DNA of 57,731 nt from Candidatus Doudnabacteria bacterium. GTDB taxonomy: Bacteria; Patescibacteriota; Dojkabacteria; J137; JAEUSD01. Below the pieces are notes generated by a model, which ran no database searches, was not told where the DNA came from, and saw only the letters and a list, made by a program, of their open reading frames with translations. The stretch is taken from assembly GCA_016788825.1 (NCBI GenBank), contig JAEUSD010000005.1, positions 1 to 57,731 of the forward strand, given 5' to 3'. Below are positions 8,741 through 17,615 of the stretch, piece after piece. Position numbers and translations under genes: made by a program. Numbering within the stretch: position 1 is the stretch's first letter; every line of letters starts with the position of its first letter.

Positions 8741-11326
8741 ATGCGGATACATGTGGGAAAAGAAAAATTAGCTACTTGGGACAAGTTGACCCTCATGGTT
8801 GACTGGCAAGATTTCACCCACTACGAAGGAAATCTGACTAGCCAGATGCAACTGGAACGCTCCATGGGCTTATTTCTGAGGGGGCTAGCTATGGCGTTGG
8901 TGGCTTTCTTCTTTATTCTGGTGGTTCTGGGTGGTAATTGGGGACGGCTAAACCTATTTAGCCCTTCTACTGCAGTGGAGTTAATGCCTTGGTTGGGGAT
9001 AGCGGTTGGAATGTATAGCTTGTTTTTGGGGCGTGATCGCAATAGGTTTTCTTTTAATTCTGAGCCCAAGAGGTTACCTGATGTATTGTCCGCAGCTCAA
9101 AGTACGAAGGGGTCTGAGTATCTGGTGGAGATCGATGATTTGCTAGATATCCGAATGTTGCAATTATTTGATCATCTTTATCATCATCGGGGGGATACAT
9201 TTATGGAGGAGTTGGTGCGGTATTTGCTTAAGCCTGAAGTGTGTGGTCAGTTGTGGGAGCGGCTGGGAGTTGACGTGCGTACTCAAACGGAGAGGATTGT
9301 GACTTTGGTCAACTCCCAGCCGCTCAAGTTTGATGACAACTACACGTGGCTATTTCCTGCGCTTGTAGAGCAGGCAATGAATATTGAAGCTGAACGAGTA
9401 GATCACCGCGCTTTGTTTTTTGCCTTATTCATGGATCATTACACTCAGTTGATGTTGGATTTGAACGTGCAGGCTGCTGAGTTGCAAGCTTTGCGCGTGT
9501 GGGTGCGTAACCAACAGCGTAAGGTGAATTATTACAAGAAGTGGGAGTTAATGGCGGTGCTGAAACCAAAGGGGGTGGTGAATAGGTCCTACACTTCAAG
9601 GTATGCTGCCACTTTGGAAGAGTATGGGGAGGATTTGACAAGAAAGGCTGCGATGGGTGATTTCACAATTACAATTGGGCGTGAACAGGTTATGGTGGAT
9701 GTGTTCAAGGTGTTGCAAAAGGATCAGAACGCGGCGTGTATTTTGATCGGAGATCCTGGTGTGGGCAAGACTCAATTTTTGAAGCATATGGCGGTTAGGA
9801 TGGTGGTTGAAGATGTCCCGAGTGTTTTGCAGGATAAACGGCTGGTCTTGTTTAATTTCAATAAAGCCTTTACTGAGAATCAAACTTTGGAACAATTTAA
9901 GATAACTTTGGAAAATCTGATCACTGAGGTGGCAAAGGCAAGAAATGTGGTGATGGTGCTCGATGATATCGATCAATTGTTTAATGTGCGTGCCGATCTG
10001 CAGGCGGAGATTATTAACTTGTTGGTAAGTGGGGTGGGTAAGTACAATTTGAAAATGATCGCAACTGCGAGCTCGGATGGGTACCATCGGTTCATTAAGC
10101 CGATCCGTCCGTTGTCTGCTTTGTTCCAGGCGGTTACGATCGCTGAGCCAGAACCATTGATCTCTTTACAGATACTTATCGATGAGGCAGCTGCGCGCGA
10201 AGCGCGCAGCGGTGTCAAAGTACAGGTCGACGCTTTGAGGCAGATTGTATCGCTTGCTCCGCAGTACGCTTATGAGCGAGTGATGCCTGATAAGGCGATT
10301 GATTTGCTGGAAGAGGGGATATTGGAAGCAAAGGACAGGGGATTGCGTTTCTTGACTGCAGATGTGGTGAGCAGGGTTGTTTCACGCAAGGTTGGGGTAA
10401 GTGTGGGGGACATTACGAAGTCTGAGTCAGAAAAGCTTGTGAAACTTGAAGAGAATATGCACAAGAGAGTGGTGGGGCAAAATGTCGCGATCTCTGCTAT
10501 CGCTTCGGCTTTGCGCCGCTCTCGAGCTGGGTTGTCTTCTGGGAAGCGGCCAATCTCCTCTTTCCTTTTCTTTGGTCCGACGGGAGTGGGGAAGACGGAG
10601 GTGGCCAAGACTTTGGCTCAGACCTATTATGGGGATGAGAAAATGATGATTCGGATTGATATGTCCGAGTATCATGAAGAGCAGAATTTGCAGAGGTTGA
10701 TTGGTTACACTGAAGGTGCAAAATTTATCAATGGTTTCTTGACTCAAGCTGTGCGTGCTCGTCCATTTTCTTTGGTGTTGCTGGATGAGATTGAGAAAGC
10801 AAATCCTAAGGTTTTGGATTTGTTTCTGCAGGTGCTTGATGAGGGGCATTTGACTGATGGGGCGGGACAGAAGGTTGATTTTACAAATACGATTATCATT
10901 GCAACTTCGAATGCTGGGTCGCGAGAGATTGCGGAATTGATAGGGGAGGGGATGAAATATGATGCTGTGTATGAGCGGGTATTGCCGAACTTGCGTCAGG
11001 TATTTCGAGTAGAGTTCCTAAACAGGTTCGATAAGATTATAATGTTTAAACCTTTGCTTCCTGGGGAGGTGGCGGAGATTGCAGTGCGGGAGTTAGCTAA
11101 GTTAGGAGATAATTTGCTGGGTAAGGGAATTGCAATGGTGTATGGTCGCCAACTGCTGGAGGATCTTGTGAGGTTGGGCTATGACCCAGTCTATGGGGCT
11201 AGGCAAGTGAAGCGAGTGATTCAGGAGAAGGTTGAAGATGCGGTGGCTGAAAAAATCGTGCGGGGTGAGTTGCTGAGTGGAAAGACAATTAAGTTTAATT
11301 CTGTCCAAAACTATGAAGTTACCTAG
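8741..11326 (+). CDS. Membrane-anchored double-AAA+ Clp ATPase
   Basis: The 861-residue protein begins with two membrane helices (about 43-65 and 80-97) and a short Clp-N-like helical region. AAA-1 follows, with Walker A GDPGVGKTQ near 338 and Walker B VMVLDDID near 404. AAA-2 has Walker A FGPTGVGKTEVAK near 611, Walker B LVLLDEIEKANP near 678, sensor TIIIATSNAGS and a C-terminal D2-small domain (YDPVYGARQVKRVI). The linker between the AAA modules is short, so the long ClpB coiled-coil M-domain is absent. I also see no IGF/IGL loop for docking on ClpP. It is therefore probably a membrane-bound unfoldase or remodeller. It overlaps the next gene by 14 nt and heads the pilin-like cluster, which suggests it acts on that machine. 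An 18-bp inverted repeat lies inside at 9257-9325. Confidence 0.85.
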   Translation: MRIHVGKEKLATWDKLTLMVDWQDFTHYEGNLTSQMQLERSMGLFLRGLAMALVAFFFILVVLGGNWGRLNLFSPSTAVELMPWLGIAVGMYSLFLGRDRNRFSFNSEPKRLPDVLSAAQSTKGSEYLVEIDDLLDIRMLQLFDHLYHHRGDTFMEELVRYLLKPEVCGQLWERLGVDVRTQTERIVTLVNSQPLKFDDNYTWLFPALVEQAMNIEAERVDHRALFFALFMDHYTQLMLDLNVQAAELQALRVWVRNQQRKVNYYKKWELMAVLKPKGVVNRSYTSRYAATLEEYGEDLTRKAAMGDFTITIGREQVMVDVFKVLQKDQNAACILIGDPGVGKTQFLKHMAVRMVVEDVPSVLQDKRLVLFNFNKAFTENQTLEQFKITLENLITEVAKARNVVMVLDDIDQLFNVRADLQAEIINLLVSGVGKYNLKMIATASSDGYHRFIKPIRPLSALFQAVTIAEPEPLISLQILIDEAAAREARSGVKVQVDALRQIVSLAPQYAYERVMPDKAIDLLEEGILEAKDRGLRFLTADVVSRVVSRKVGVSVGDITKSESEKLVKLEENMHKRVVGQNVAISAIASALRRSRAGLSSGKRPISSFLFFGPTGVGKTEVAKTLAQTYYGDEKMMIRIDMSEYHEEQNLQRLIGYTEGAKFINGFLTQAVRARPFSLVLLDEIEKANPKVLDLFLQVLDEGHLTDGAGQKVDFTNTIIIATSNAGSREIAELIGEGMKYDAVYERVLPNLRQVFRVEFLNRFDKIIMFKPLLPGEVAEIAVRELAKLGDNLLGKGIAMVYGRQLLEDLVRLGYDPVYGARQVKRVIQEKVEDAVAEKIVRGELLSGKTIKFNSVQNYEVT
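9257..9325. repeat. Perfect 18-bp inverted repeat inside the Clp gene
   Basis: The arm at 9257-9274 (gagcggctgggagttgac) is exactly complementary to 9308-9325, with a 33-nt loop. Both arms lie in the reading frame. No T-run follows it. Confidence 0.9.
10190..10210. repeat. Perfect 9-bp GC hairpin inside the Clp gene
   Basis: gctgcgcgc (10190-10198), loop gaa, gcgcgcagc (10202-10210). It is another in-frame perfect hairpin with a GAA loop. Confidence 0.8.
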
Positions 11327-13073
11327 CTTTGTAAAATTAAAAGTTGTGCTGAGTGCGTTGGTGTTTATGGCTTTTGGGATATTATTAGTTCCTAGTTTTT
11401 ATGAAAGTGCTAGGGTGTATGCTGCTTGTGGGAACGTTACCTTTCAAGACCAAAACAGGCAGGCCCTGCCTAATGGGCCAGTAATATACAAGCAGATGCA
11501 TGTTCAGCTGAGTGGTTGCTTGGGTTCTGATCTGGATAACACGTTTTTGCGGATCACTGTTCCTGCTGATGTAAACATACAGCCTATAGAGGTAAATTTA
11601 AGTGGTGGCTCGACATTAACTAGTGACCAAACTTTCTCTATACCTGTCCCACAAGGGTTTGAATTCGTATATGAAGTACGCTCGAGTGGAAATCCTAATA
11701 ACATTATTCATACAGGTACTACTGTTTTGGTAGAGAACACAGATACGGGTAAGCTTCCTAGCTCAGCATCTACGGGTTGCTGCAGTAATGACAGTCAGTG
11801 TAAGGGTTACTTTGGCCAGTCTAGTAGTTGTACTGGTGATTACAATGGAGACTGTCAATCGGGCAGGCTGTGTGCAGGTGGGGCACAGCTTGCTGAGAAT
11901 GCGGCCTGTGATCAAGCTGAAACATTAGGTGTGTGTGTGTCAGGGACAATGTGTCGACAAACAAAGACAGGTGCTTTCTGTTTGAAACCTTGTAATTTGT
12001 TGCCAATCGCTCAGCAGTACCAGTGTTTGACTTCACGTTACGATTTCGATTTCGGGGGGACGCAGTGTACAGATCAGGACCCAGATTGTAATTGCACACA
12101 AGGGAATTTTCTGTCTGGTTTTGAAGATGGATTTGTTAACGGAGGGGACAACTCTGCAAGCTATTGTGCTATCCAGTCAAGCGATTTTAGGAGTACTTTG
12201 TTTTTTGGTGAACCCAGCACGGCATGTGGGGTGAATGATAATGACTGTGCGGGAATAGTTCCCGGCCCCTTAACAGCGAATGGGCCGGTGAGTGCATCAG
12301 TTCAGGTAGGATGTATGGATCCCGGACAGTATAGGCTGGAAGTGGGACGGTCAGATGGTGTAAGTATAGAGAGGGTTTACAAAACAGAAAATTTTGAAGT
12401 AGTTGCTGGGGTACAAGCTACAAGTGTAAATATGGGGACAATTGAGTTTGAGCAGGGGACTATATCCTTTCGGGTTTTAGATGGCCAAAATAATTCTTTG
12501 TGTCAATACAATGTCGTCGGAGGTATCCCTGGTACCAACCCTGTGACACCGAATCCTCCTCCACCAGATTCATCTACAGATTTCGGGTCGCGGAATTGCC
12601 CTTATGCCATTTCGTGTGATTCACCATTAGCATTAGAGCAGTACCCCACGCTTAAGGGGATTCTGACTTTGATTTGTGCTCAGGACCCAACGGCAGGAGT
12701 CTTCTTTCCAGATACAAGTAATAGTGCAAAGCCCCGTGACGAACAAAATGCCGAATTTGTCGCATGTTCCCAGTGTATAAAAGATAGAGGCACTTGGACA
12801 GAAGCATTTGGTTGCATTATTACCACCCCTGAGGGTATCTTCACGGCCTTGATTCGTGTGGTGTTGGGAATAATGGGTGGGGTAGCTCTGGTAAGAATAA
12901 CTTACTTGGGAATCATTACAGCTCAGAGCAATGACGACGGTAAGATTGCCGAGGCGCGTAAAGGGGTGATTGCAACCTTGGCTGCCGTAGCTGTAATTGT
13001 GTTTGCAGTACTAATCTTGAGAGTTATCGGGGTGAATGTTTTGGATGTGGTGCCAAGTGGGTTCTTTGGATAG
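11313..13073 (+). CDS. Large Cys-rich surface domain fused to a VirB2/TrbC-like pilin domain
   Basis: The preferred start is the ATG at 11313 (586 residues), because it begins a clean signal peptide (MKLPSFVKLKVVLSALVFMA, with cleavage near VYAACG). An in-frame ATG at 11277 lies deep in the Clp gene. Residues 30-170 look like beta-rich exterior sequence. Residues 155-290 hold many cysteines, probably disulfide-linked. The last 80 residues contain two hydrophobic helices separated by a polar hinge (AQSNDDGKIAEARKGV), the pattern shared by the five small pilin-like proteins that follow. The arrangement suggests a pilus-tip or surface adhesin that uses the pilin domain for insertion; this is an inference. 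The gene overlaps the Clp stop by 14 nt, implying coupled translation. Confidence 0.7.
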   Translation: MKLPSFVKLKVVLSALVFMAFGILLVPSFYESARVYAACGNVTFQDQNRQALPNGPVIYKQMHVQLSGCLGSDLDNTFLRITVPADVNIQPIEVNLSGGSTLTSDQTFSIPVPQGFEFVYEVRSSGNPNNIIHTGTTVLVENTDTGKLPSSASTGCCSNDSQCKGYFGQSSSCTGDYNGDCQSGRLCAGGAQLAENAACDQAETLGVCVSGTMCRQTKTGAFCLKPCNLLPIAQQYQCLTSRYDFDFGGTQCTDQDPDCNCTQGNFLSGFEDGFVNGGDNSASYCAIQSSDFRSTLFFGEPSTACGVNDNDCAGIVPGPLTANGPVSASVQVGCMDPGQYRLEVGRSDGVSIERVYKTENFEVVAGVQATSVNMGTIEFEQGTISFRVLDGQNNSLCQYNVVGGIPGTNPVTPNPPPPDSSTDFGSRNCPYAISCDSPLALEQYPTLKGILTLICAQDPTAGVFFPDTSNSAKPRDEQNAEFVACSQCIKDRGTWTEAFGCIITTPEGIFTALIRVVLGIMGGVALVRITYLGIITAQSNDDGKIAEARKGVIATLAAVAVIVFAVLILRVIGVNVLDVVPSGFFG

Positions 13074-13116
13074 CACTCTTGTCAGAAGGCAGCGAAAAAA
13101 GTATGCTTGATAGTAT

Positions 13117-13506
13117 ATGAAGAAACTCGCTAAATACTTATATTTTCTTCCAACGTTTTCCATTGTGTTCTTTGGGATGGCTGTGCTTTTGAGTACATCC
13201 GTCGGAGCAGGTGGGATGCTAGGGATCCCAAACATTAGTCAGTATGAACGGCTGGAAGATGTGATAAACGCCTTCTTGAGTATCTTGCGCACGGTTGTAA
13301 TCCTACTACTGATAATCGCTTTGATGATCGGGGGATATACCAGACTGACTTCTCAAGGGGATGCCGACAAGATTGCGCAGAGCCAAAAAATTATCGTGTC
13401 GGCGTTGATAGGGTTTGCAATTATTGTGTTGGCGCCGGTGATTGTACAGTTCTTTGGGACCGTTCTCGGCGCCCAAGGAAACCTATTTGAGTTTAGCGCT
13501 CCGTAG
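13117..13506 (+). CDS. VirB2/TrbC-like pilin protein 2
   Basis: A 129-residue protein with a signal peptide (cleavage near SVGAGG) and two membrane helices. The helices are joined by the polar hinge TSQGDADKIAQSQKIIVSAL, the family pattern of conjugative pilins and of the CPR T4SS-pilin family. In conjugation systems such subunits are extracted from the inner membrane and polymerised with lipid. It is the shortest of the six related genes here and lacks a Cys-rich extension, so it is the most likely bulk subunit. The stop is followed one base later by the next ATG. Confidence 0.75.
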   Translation: MKKLAKYLYFLPTFSIVFFGMAVLLSTSVGAGGMLGIPNISQYERLEDVINAFLSILRTVVILLLIIALMIGGYTRLTSQGDADKIAQSQKIIVSALIGFAIIVLAPVIVQFFGTVLGAQGNLFEFSAP

Positions 13507-13507
13507 C

Positions 13508-14071
13508 ATGATAAGACAGGTTTCGATTACATTGATGACAGTTCTAGTAGCGGTGGGGATGTTGGGAGTTTTTTCCCCGGTCCAAGCAAGTAGAGATACA
13601 GCGTGTACGGAAACATGTGGTGATGGTAAGGCTGCACAAGTTAATTTTACTTGTCAGCGGGCTAGGTTGTTTGAGCCGGATTCTAGCTTCGCCCGTACAT
13701 GCGAGTTATGTTACTGCGGCGGTTCTGTTCCCGGAACTGATCCCACTGGCGAGATATTGAACCTAAACATTTTTGGCATCACTTTGAAACTTAATTCCGC
13801 GTTTGCACTTAGCCAAGTAATTTACCTCGGTTTCACGTTCTTCTTTGGGGTGATCGCCTTGGCAGCTGTGGGGTTGGGTATCTATGGTGCTGTGAAACGT
13901 GCTCAAGCAGAAGGAGAAGATGACATTGCTACAGCACAGAAGATTATTACAAATGCGATTATTGGGTTGGTGATGGTGGTGGTAAGTATTTTGATTGCCC
14001 AGCTCTTGGCAGCATTGCTAGGTGTGGGGACTTTAAATGAGATTGTAGATTTCTCGCCGTTATTCAGTTAA
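13508..14071 (+). CDS. VirB2/TrbC-like pilin protein 3 with Cys-rich N-terminal extension
   Basis: The start chosen is the ATG at 13508 (187 residues), directly after the preceding stop and giving the signal peptide MIRQVSITLMTVLVAVGMLG. An upstream in-frame ATG at 13442 would overlap the preceding gene. The mature part starts with a small cysteine cluster (CTETCGDGKA, CQRA, CELCYCGG). Two membrane helices follow, joined by the hinge AEGEDDIATAQKIITNAIIG. It belongs to the same family as its neighbours. The cysteines probably form disulfides outside the membrane. Confidence 0.75.
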   Translation: MIRQVSITLMTVLVAVGMLGVFSPVQASRDTACTETCGDGKAAQVNFTCQRARLFEPDSSFARTCELCYCGGSVPGTDPTGEILNLNIFGITLKLNSAFALSQVIYLGFTFFFGVIALAAVGLGIYGAVKRAQAEGEDDIATAQKIITNAIIGLVMVVVSILIAQLLAALLGVGTLNEIVDFSPLFS

Positions 14072-14075
14072 GCAT

Positions 14076-14633
14076 ATGCAAAAAGTTAGCTATAAAAACA
14101 AATTATTGATGATACTGGTTACTGTGCTTAGTGCTGTAGCAGGGTTACTTATGGCGCCGACTGCCGTCGGCGCCAATGGCATCACCGTTCCCGATCCTGG
14201 GATTGGGCTTCAACCGATCAATATCCCTACATTTCTTTCTTTAGACCAGATACAAAACTTTAGTTTGCTGTCCTATTTTTCTTTGATATTTGCACTGGTG
14301 TTCTTGGGAGTAGGGATGTTGTGGGTGATTCTGGTTATCCGTGGAGCTTTGGAATACTTGCGCAGCGAAGGGGATGAGGGAATGATCGAAAGTGGGATGA
14401 AAAAGATCAGGAATGTTTTGATTTCGATCTCCATGCTGTTTGTGTTTCTGGTGGCGATAGTTTTTGTGGCTTCATTCTTCGGCATTGGAAATTTCTGGGA
14501 ATGGCCAAGGTCTTTCAGTCTTTGCAATGGCAATTTATCTAAGGATCCGGGGGCGTACTATTTCAGATATTATCTACAAAGAGCATCGGAGGGAGCATCT
14601 ACGGATCAAATAGACAGAGAATGCTTTAATTAA
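14076..14633 (+). CDS. VirB2/TrbC-like pilin protein 4
   Basis: This 185-residue protein has a signal peptide (cleavage near AVGANG), a short exterior linker and two membrane helices. The polar hinge between them is RSEGDEGMIESGMKKIRNVL. A C-terminal tail of about 35 residues includes two cysteines. It is a member of the tandem six-gene pilin-like family. The gene starts 4 nt after the preceding stop. A perfect 9-bp hairpin (14153-14174) lies in the signal-peptide coding region. Confidence 0.75.
   Translation: MQKVSYKNKLLMILVTVLSAVAGLLMAPTAVGANGITVPDPGIGLQPINIPTFLSLDQIQNFSLLSYFSLIFALVFLGVGMLWVILVIRGALEYLRSEGDEGMIESGMKKIRNVLISISMLFVFLVAIVFVASFFGIGNFWEWPRSFSLCNGNLSKDPGAYYFRYYLQRASEGASTDQIDRECFN
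14153..14174. repeat. Perfect 9-bp hairpin in a pilin-like gene
   Basis: ggcgccgac (14153-14161), loop tgcc, gtcggcgcc (14166-14174). It lies in frame in the signal-peptide region. Confidence 0.8.
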
Positions 14634-14694
14634 AAAACTTGTAATCACGAATCAAATCGTGTAGATTTAAGTTATATTTTAGCCCAATTATCAA

Positions 14695-15255
14695 ATGAAG
14701 AAATTTCTTTTAGCTACAATACTTACGGTAATCGGTTTCGGAGGCTTGTTGTTTACTTCTGCTCAGCCAGTAGCTGCACAGATCCAAGCAGGTCAGCAAG
14801 TGACTGTTTGTTCGTTTATTGGGCCGATCTGTGACGCGTTGGGAATAAAAAATAACTTGGGTGGAGCAGGGCAAACAGCAGCTGGTTTAGTGCGTACTTG
14901 GGTGAATCTGGGAATAACCTTACTATTCATCGGAATTATCTTGATTGCCGTTTATATTATTGTGAAGGCTGCTATCACGTATATCCAGAGTCAGGGAGAT
15001 GAGGGGAAAATTGCCGAAGCACAGAAAGCCATCAAAAGTGTATTTATCGGAATAGCGTTACTATTTGTAGGTATCATTGGAATTATTTTGGTCCTGGCCT
15101 TCTTTGGCGCCACAGGGCTTTTGGGTGGTGGTGATGCCGGAACTTGTGAACAATGCGTACTCACATGTACGCTTGAAGGAACAAGTGTGACTGCGTGTAG
15201 AACCAGATGTAACTGTGATACAGGTGGCGGCGCGATTCAACCAACTGCAAACTAA
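14695..15255 (+). CDS. VirB2/TrbC-like pilin protein 5 with Cys-rich C-terminus
   Basis: This 186-residue protein has a signal peptide (cleavage near PVAAQ) and two membrane helices with the clearest hinge of the family (QSQGDEGKIAEAQKAIKSVF). Its C-terminus carries eight cysteines in CEQCVLTC, CRTRCNC and neighbours. The 61-nt gap before it is the largest inside the pilin group and may hold an internal promoter. The C-terminal cysteine pattern (CxxCxxxC) recurs in protein 6, suggesting matched exterior knobs. Confidence 0.75.
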   Translation: MKKFLLATILTVIGFGGLLFTSAQPVAAQIQAGQQVTVCSFIGPICDALGIKNNLGGAGQTAAGLVRTWVNLGITLLFIGIILIAVYIIVKAAITYIQSQGDEGKIAEAQKAIKSVFIGIALLFVGIIGIILVLAFFGATGLLGGGDAGTCEQCVLTCTLEGTSVTACRTRCNCDTGGGAIQPTAN

Positions 15256-15266
15256 ATATTCAAGTC

Positions 15267-15893
15267 ATGGCCAAAAAGCTTTTGTTGGGTATAATTATAG
15301 TTCTGGTGTCTGGCGTGTCTATCTTTCTACCCGCTGAAGTTTCTGCGACTGGATTCTCTGGGTCAAATATCCAAAATTATTACTGTCTCACTCGAAATGG
15401 AGTTACTCCAGGGGTAGTGGAAACTGTCGAAGGCGACTATATGTGTGACTACGACGGTGACGGATTTTTTGACGCACGAGCTGTTCCCAAACCACCTTCT
15501 TCCCGACAACTGCAATTTTGGTTTGTCCGCGTTTTGTACGTAATGTGGGCTGTGGCAGGGATTGTGTTCACGTTGGTATTGATGGGAATAGGGTTTAATT
15601 ACATGACTTCTTTCAATAACGAAGTGGTACTAGCGGATGTGATCAAAAAATTCCGCAAGTGGATAATTGGACTAGCTCTTGTGATCTTAGCTTACCCCAT
15701 GCTGAACACTTTCTTTGGAGTGCTAGGATTGCGTGAATCAGAGTGTTTATCGGATATTCAGCTTCCTGGCTTTCAATTCTTCTTTCCACAAGCATGTGTG
15801 ATTGAACCACAGACATATCAGCAATGTGTGGCTAATTGTGTGCGAGACGGGGGAGATGCCAGTAACTGTGGTAGAGCCTGCAGCGCGCAGTAA
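15267..15893 (+). CDS. VirB2/TrbC-like pilin protein 6, divergent
   Basis: A 208-residue protein with a signal peptide (cleavage near VSATG), an N-terminal exterior segment with an Asp-rich turn (CDYDGDGFFDA), two membrane helices and a diverged hinge (TSFNNEVVLADVIKKFRKWI). The C-terminus is Cys-rich (CVANCVRDGG, CGRACSAQ). The Asp-rich turn resembles a calcium-binding loop, which is a guess. It closes the six-gene pilin-like array 11 nt after protein 5. Confidence 0.7.
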   Translation: MAKKLLLGIIIVLVSGVSIFLPAEVSATGFSGSNIQNYYCLTRNGVTPGVVETVEGDYMCDYDGDGFFDARAVPKPPSSRQLQFWFVRVLYVMWAVAGIVFTLVLMGIGFNYMTSFNNEVVLADVIKKFRKWIIGLALVILAYPMLNTFFGVLGLRESECLSDIQLPGFQFFFPQACVIEPQTYQQCVANCVRDGGDASNCGRACSAQ

Positions 15894-15936
15894 TGCCACT
15901 GGCGCTCATTTCACAACAGCAGTAGAATGTTAGACA

Positions 15937-17604
15937 ATGCCCATTAAGTACACATCTTACAAAATCACTCCTGTCGGATCGTCAGAAATCTTCACCGATT
16001 TTGCTCATGAATTGAAGATTCCTCGCAAAATATTACCTCTCGTGTTGGGTGACCTATATAAGCTAGGTACTGACAAGAGGGAAGTGTTCTCCGAACTTGT
16101 GTTTGACTGGCAAGGACAGCAGATTAAATTGGTGCGGGGCACGGAGCCAAGTTTCTTTCCGCCATTGGCAGGGGACATGGTGCAAGAAGTAAACAAATGG
16201 CGGAATACTTTTGTGTTGGTACCCCCGCACTCCAATCCTGGCGATAAGGAACAGCTTAAGTACCTCGTTGAGGCAAGGCTCACTGCTGCCGCAAACCCTG
16301 AACTGGAAGAATTGGCAAAGAAAATCGAGTCACAGGGGGAACAAGGAAAGAAAATCCTAGAGCTGAATCGTAAAACTGAGACCATAGAAATGGAATTATC
16401 TGCCCAGAAACAACGAGATGAGGCAGTAATGACTTTGGGAGATCTAGAAGCGGCATTTGCTCAGACGGAAGAAAAAATTAAGTCTGTACAAGATTTGGTC
16501 GCCAAACAAGGGCAGATAAGTCAGACTCTGGGCCGCTACGGAGAGTTGCTAAATCATGATTTGGATGCCAAAGCGGCCCAACTCAGACAGCAACTCGCGC
16601 AGCTGAGACATCAAGAGCTATTAGAAAGCATAAAATCTACCAAGTTTATCGATCCTGTCAAAGCAAGTAAGAACACGGACAGCGAACTGGTAGATAAGCC
16701 ATTGGTTTCCAGATTTTTGCTTGCGCTGTCCGGTATTTTGGTTCTGGCAGGAATAGGAGGTTTTCTTTTGACTGGGGTAGAGGTTCTGGTCGTGGTGAGT
16801 AGCTTGCTGGGAATACTAGAGTTGATCTTGTTCGCTGCCATAAACTATTTCCCGCCAACAGTGGATCTGGAGAACGTAAAAGTCTTGCGTAAAGAGCCAG
16901 AACCGTTGGGCGGAAAAACTGCCAGTCCAGACAAACCTCAAGTTGGTGTACTATCCAGTATTGAGAGGTTTTTTGTAGATAAAGCATGGATCGGGGCGCT
17001 GCGTAATGAGTTGGAGCATATTAGTCTTAATGTACAGACTCGACTAGAAGGGCGAGATGTGTCCGAATTGCAGAACGAATACAATAACTTGAAGCAGAAT
17101 ATTGAAAATCTCAAGATAAAAATAGAAAAGTACAAAAAAATGGAGATAGAACCACAAGAGTATTTATCAAAGCGCAGAGAGCTAGATACGTTGAGTTTGG
17201 ATCGTGCCCGATTGGAGCGCGAACTCCGTACCGCAGCTCCTGATTTGCTAGAAACTGTGGCAAAGTATGACGAATTGAGGGCTGCAGCGGGGGGGCGTTC
17301 ATGGCAGCTGCCTGCAGAATTATCCGCTGCAGTCGGGATTGTGGCTTTTGTAGCTTCGGATACAGGGTTGGTGGTGAAAACAGTAGGGGGTGGTGAAGTG
17401 AGTTTTGATACTTTGGCTCCGGATGTGGTTTATGGATTGTTAGTATTGCTGAAGCTAGAAGAGTGGGAGGCGAGTCAGCATGATCCTGTAGTTATTGTGG
17501 ACCACTTGACGTCTGTGGCTGAGCCTATTAAAGTTATATTGATGCAAAGATTATCTGCACTAAATGCACTGGGGCAGATAGTTTTGATCAGCACTTTGCC
17601 TTAA
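15937..17604 (+). CDS. Coiled-coil membrane protein with SMC/Rad50-like C-terminal block
   Basis: The 555-residue product has long heptad-rich coiled coils (about 125-235 and 345-440). They flank a hydrophobic hairpin of two membrane helices (FLLALSGILVLAGIGGFLLT and VLVVVSSLLGILELILFAAI, near 255-305). The last 45 residues (PVVIVDHLTSVAEPIKVILM and LGQIVLIST) resemble the Walker B/D-loop strand and last strand of SMC/Rad50/AAA_27 heads. A possible signature helix (FDTLAPDVVYGLLVLLK) precedes them. I find no Walker A motif near the N-terminus. It may therefore be a non-hydrolysing relative or only a look-alike. Its position between pilin-like genes and a SpoIID enzyme suggests an envelope scaffold role. 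Confidence 0.5.
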   Translation: MPIKYTSYKITPVGSSEIFTDFAHELKIPRKILPLVLGDLYKLGTDKREVFSELVFDWQGQQIKLVRGTEPSFFPPLAGDMVQEVNKWRNTFVLVPPHSNPGDKEQLKYLVEARLTAAANPELEELAKKIESQGEQGKKILELNRKTETIEMELSAQKQRDEAVMTLGDLEAAFAQTEEKIKSVQDLVAKQGQISQTLGRYGELLNHDLDAKAAQLRQQLAQLRHQELLESIKSTKFIDPVKASKNTDSELVDKPLVSRFLLALSGILVLAGIGGFLLTGVEVLVVVSSLLGILELILFAAINYFPPTVDLENVKVLRKEPEPLGGKTASPDKPQVGVLSSIERFFVDKAWIGALRNELEHISLNVQTRLEGRDVSELQNEYNNLKQNIENLKIKIEKYKKMEIEPQEYLSKRRELDTLSLDRARLERELRTAAPDLLETVAKYDELRAAAGGRSWQLPAELSAAVGIVAFVASDTGLVVKTVGGGEVSFDTLAPDVVYGLLVLLKLEEWEASQHDPVVIVDHLTSVAEPIKVILMQRLSALNALGQIVLISTLP

Positions 17605-17615
17605 CTAGTCTGATT

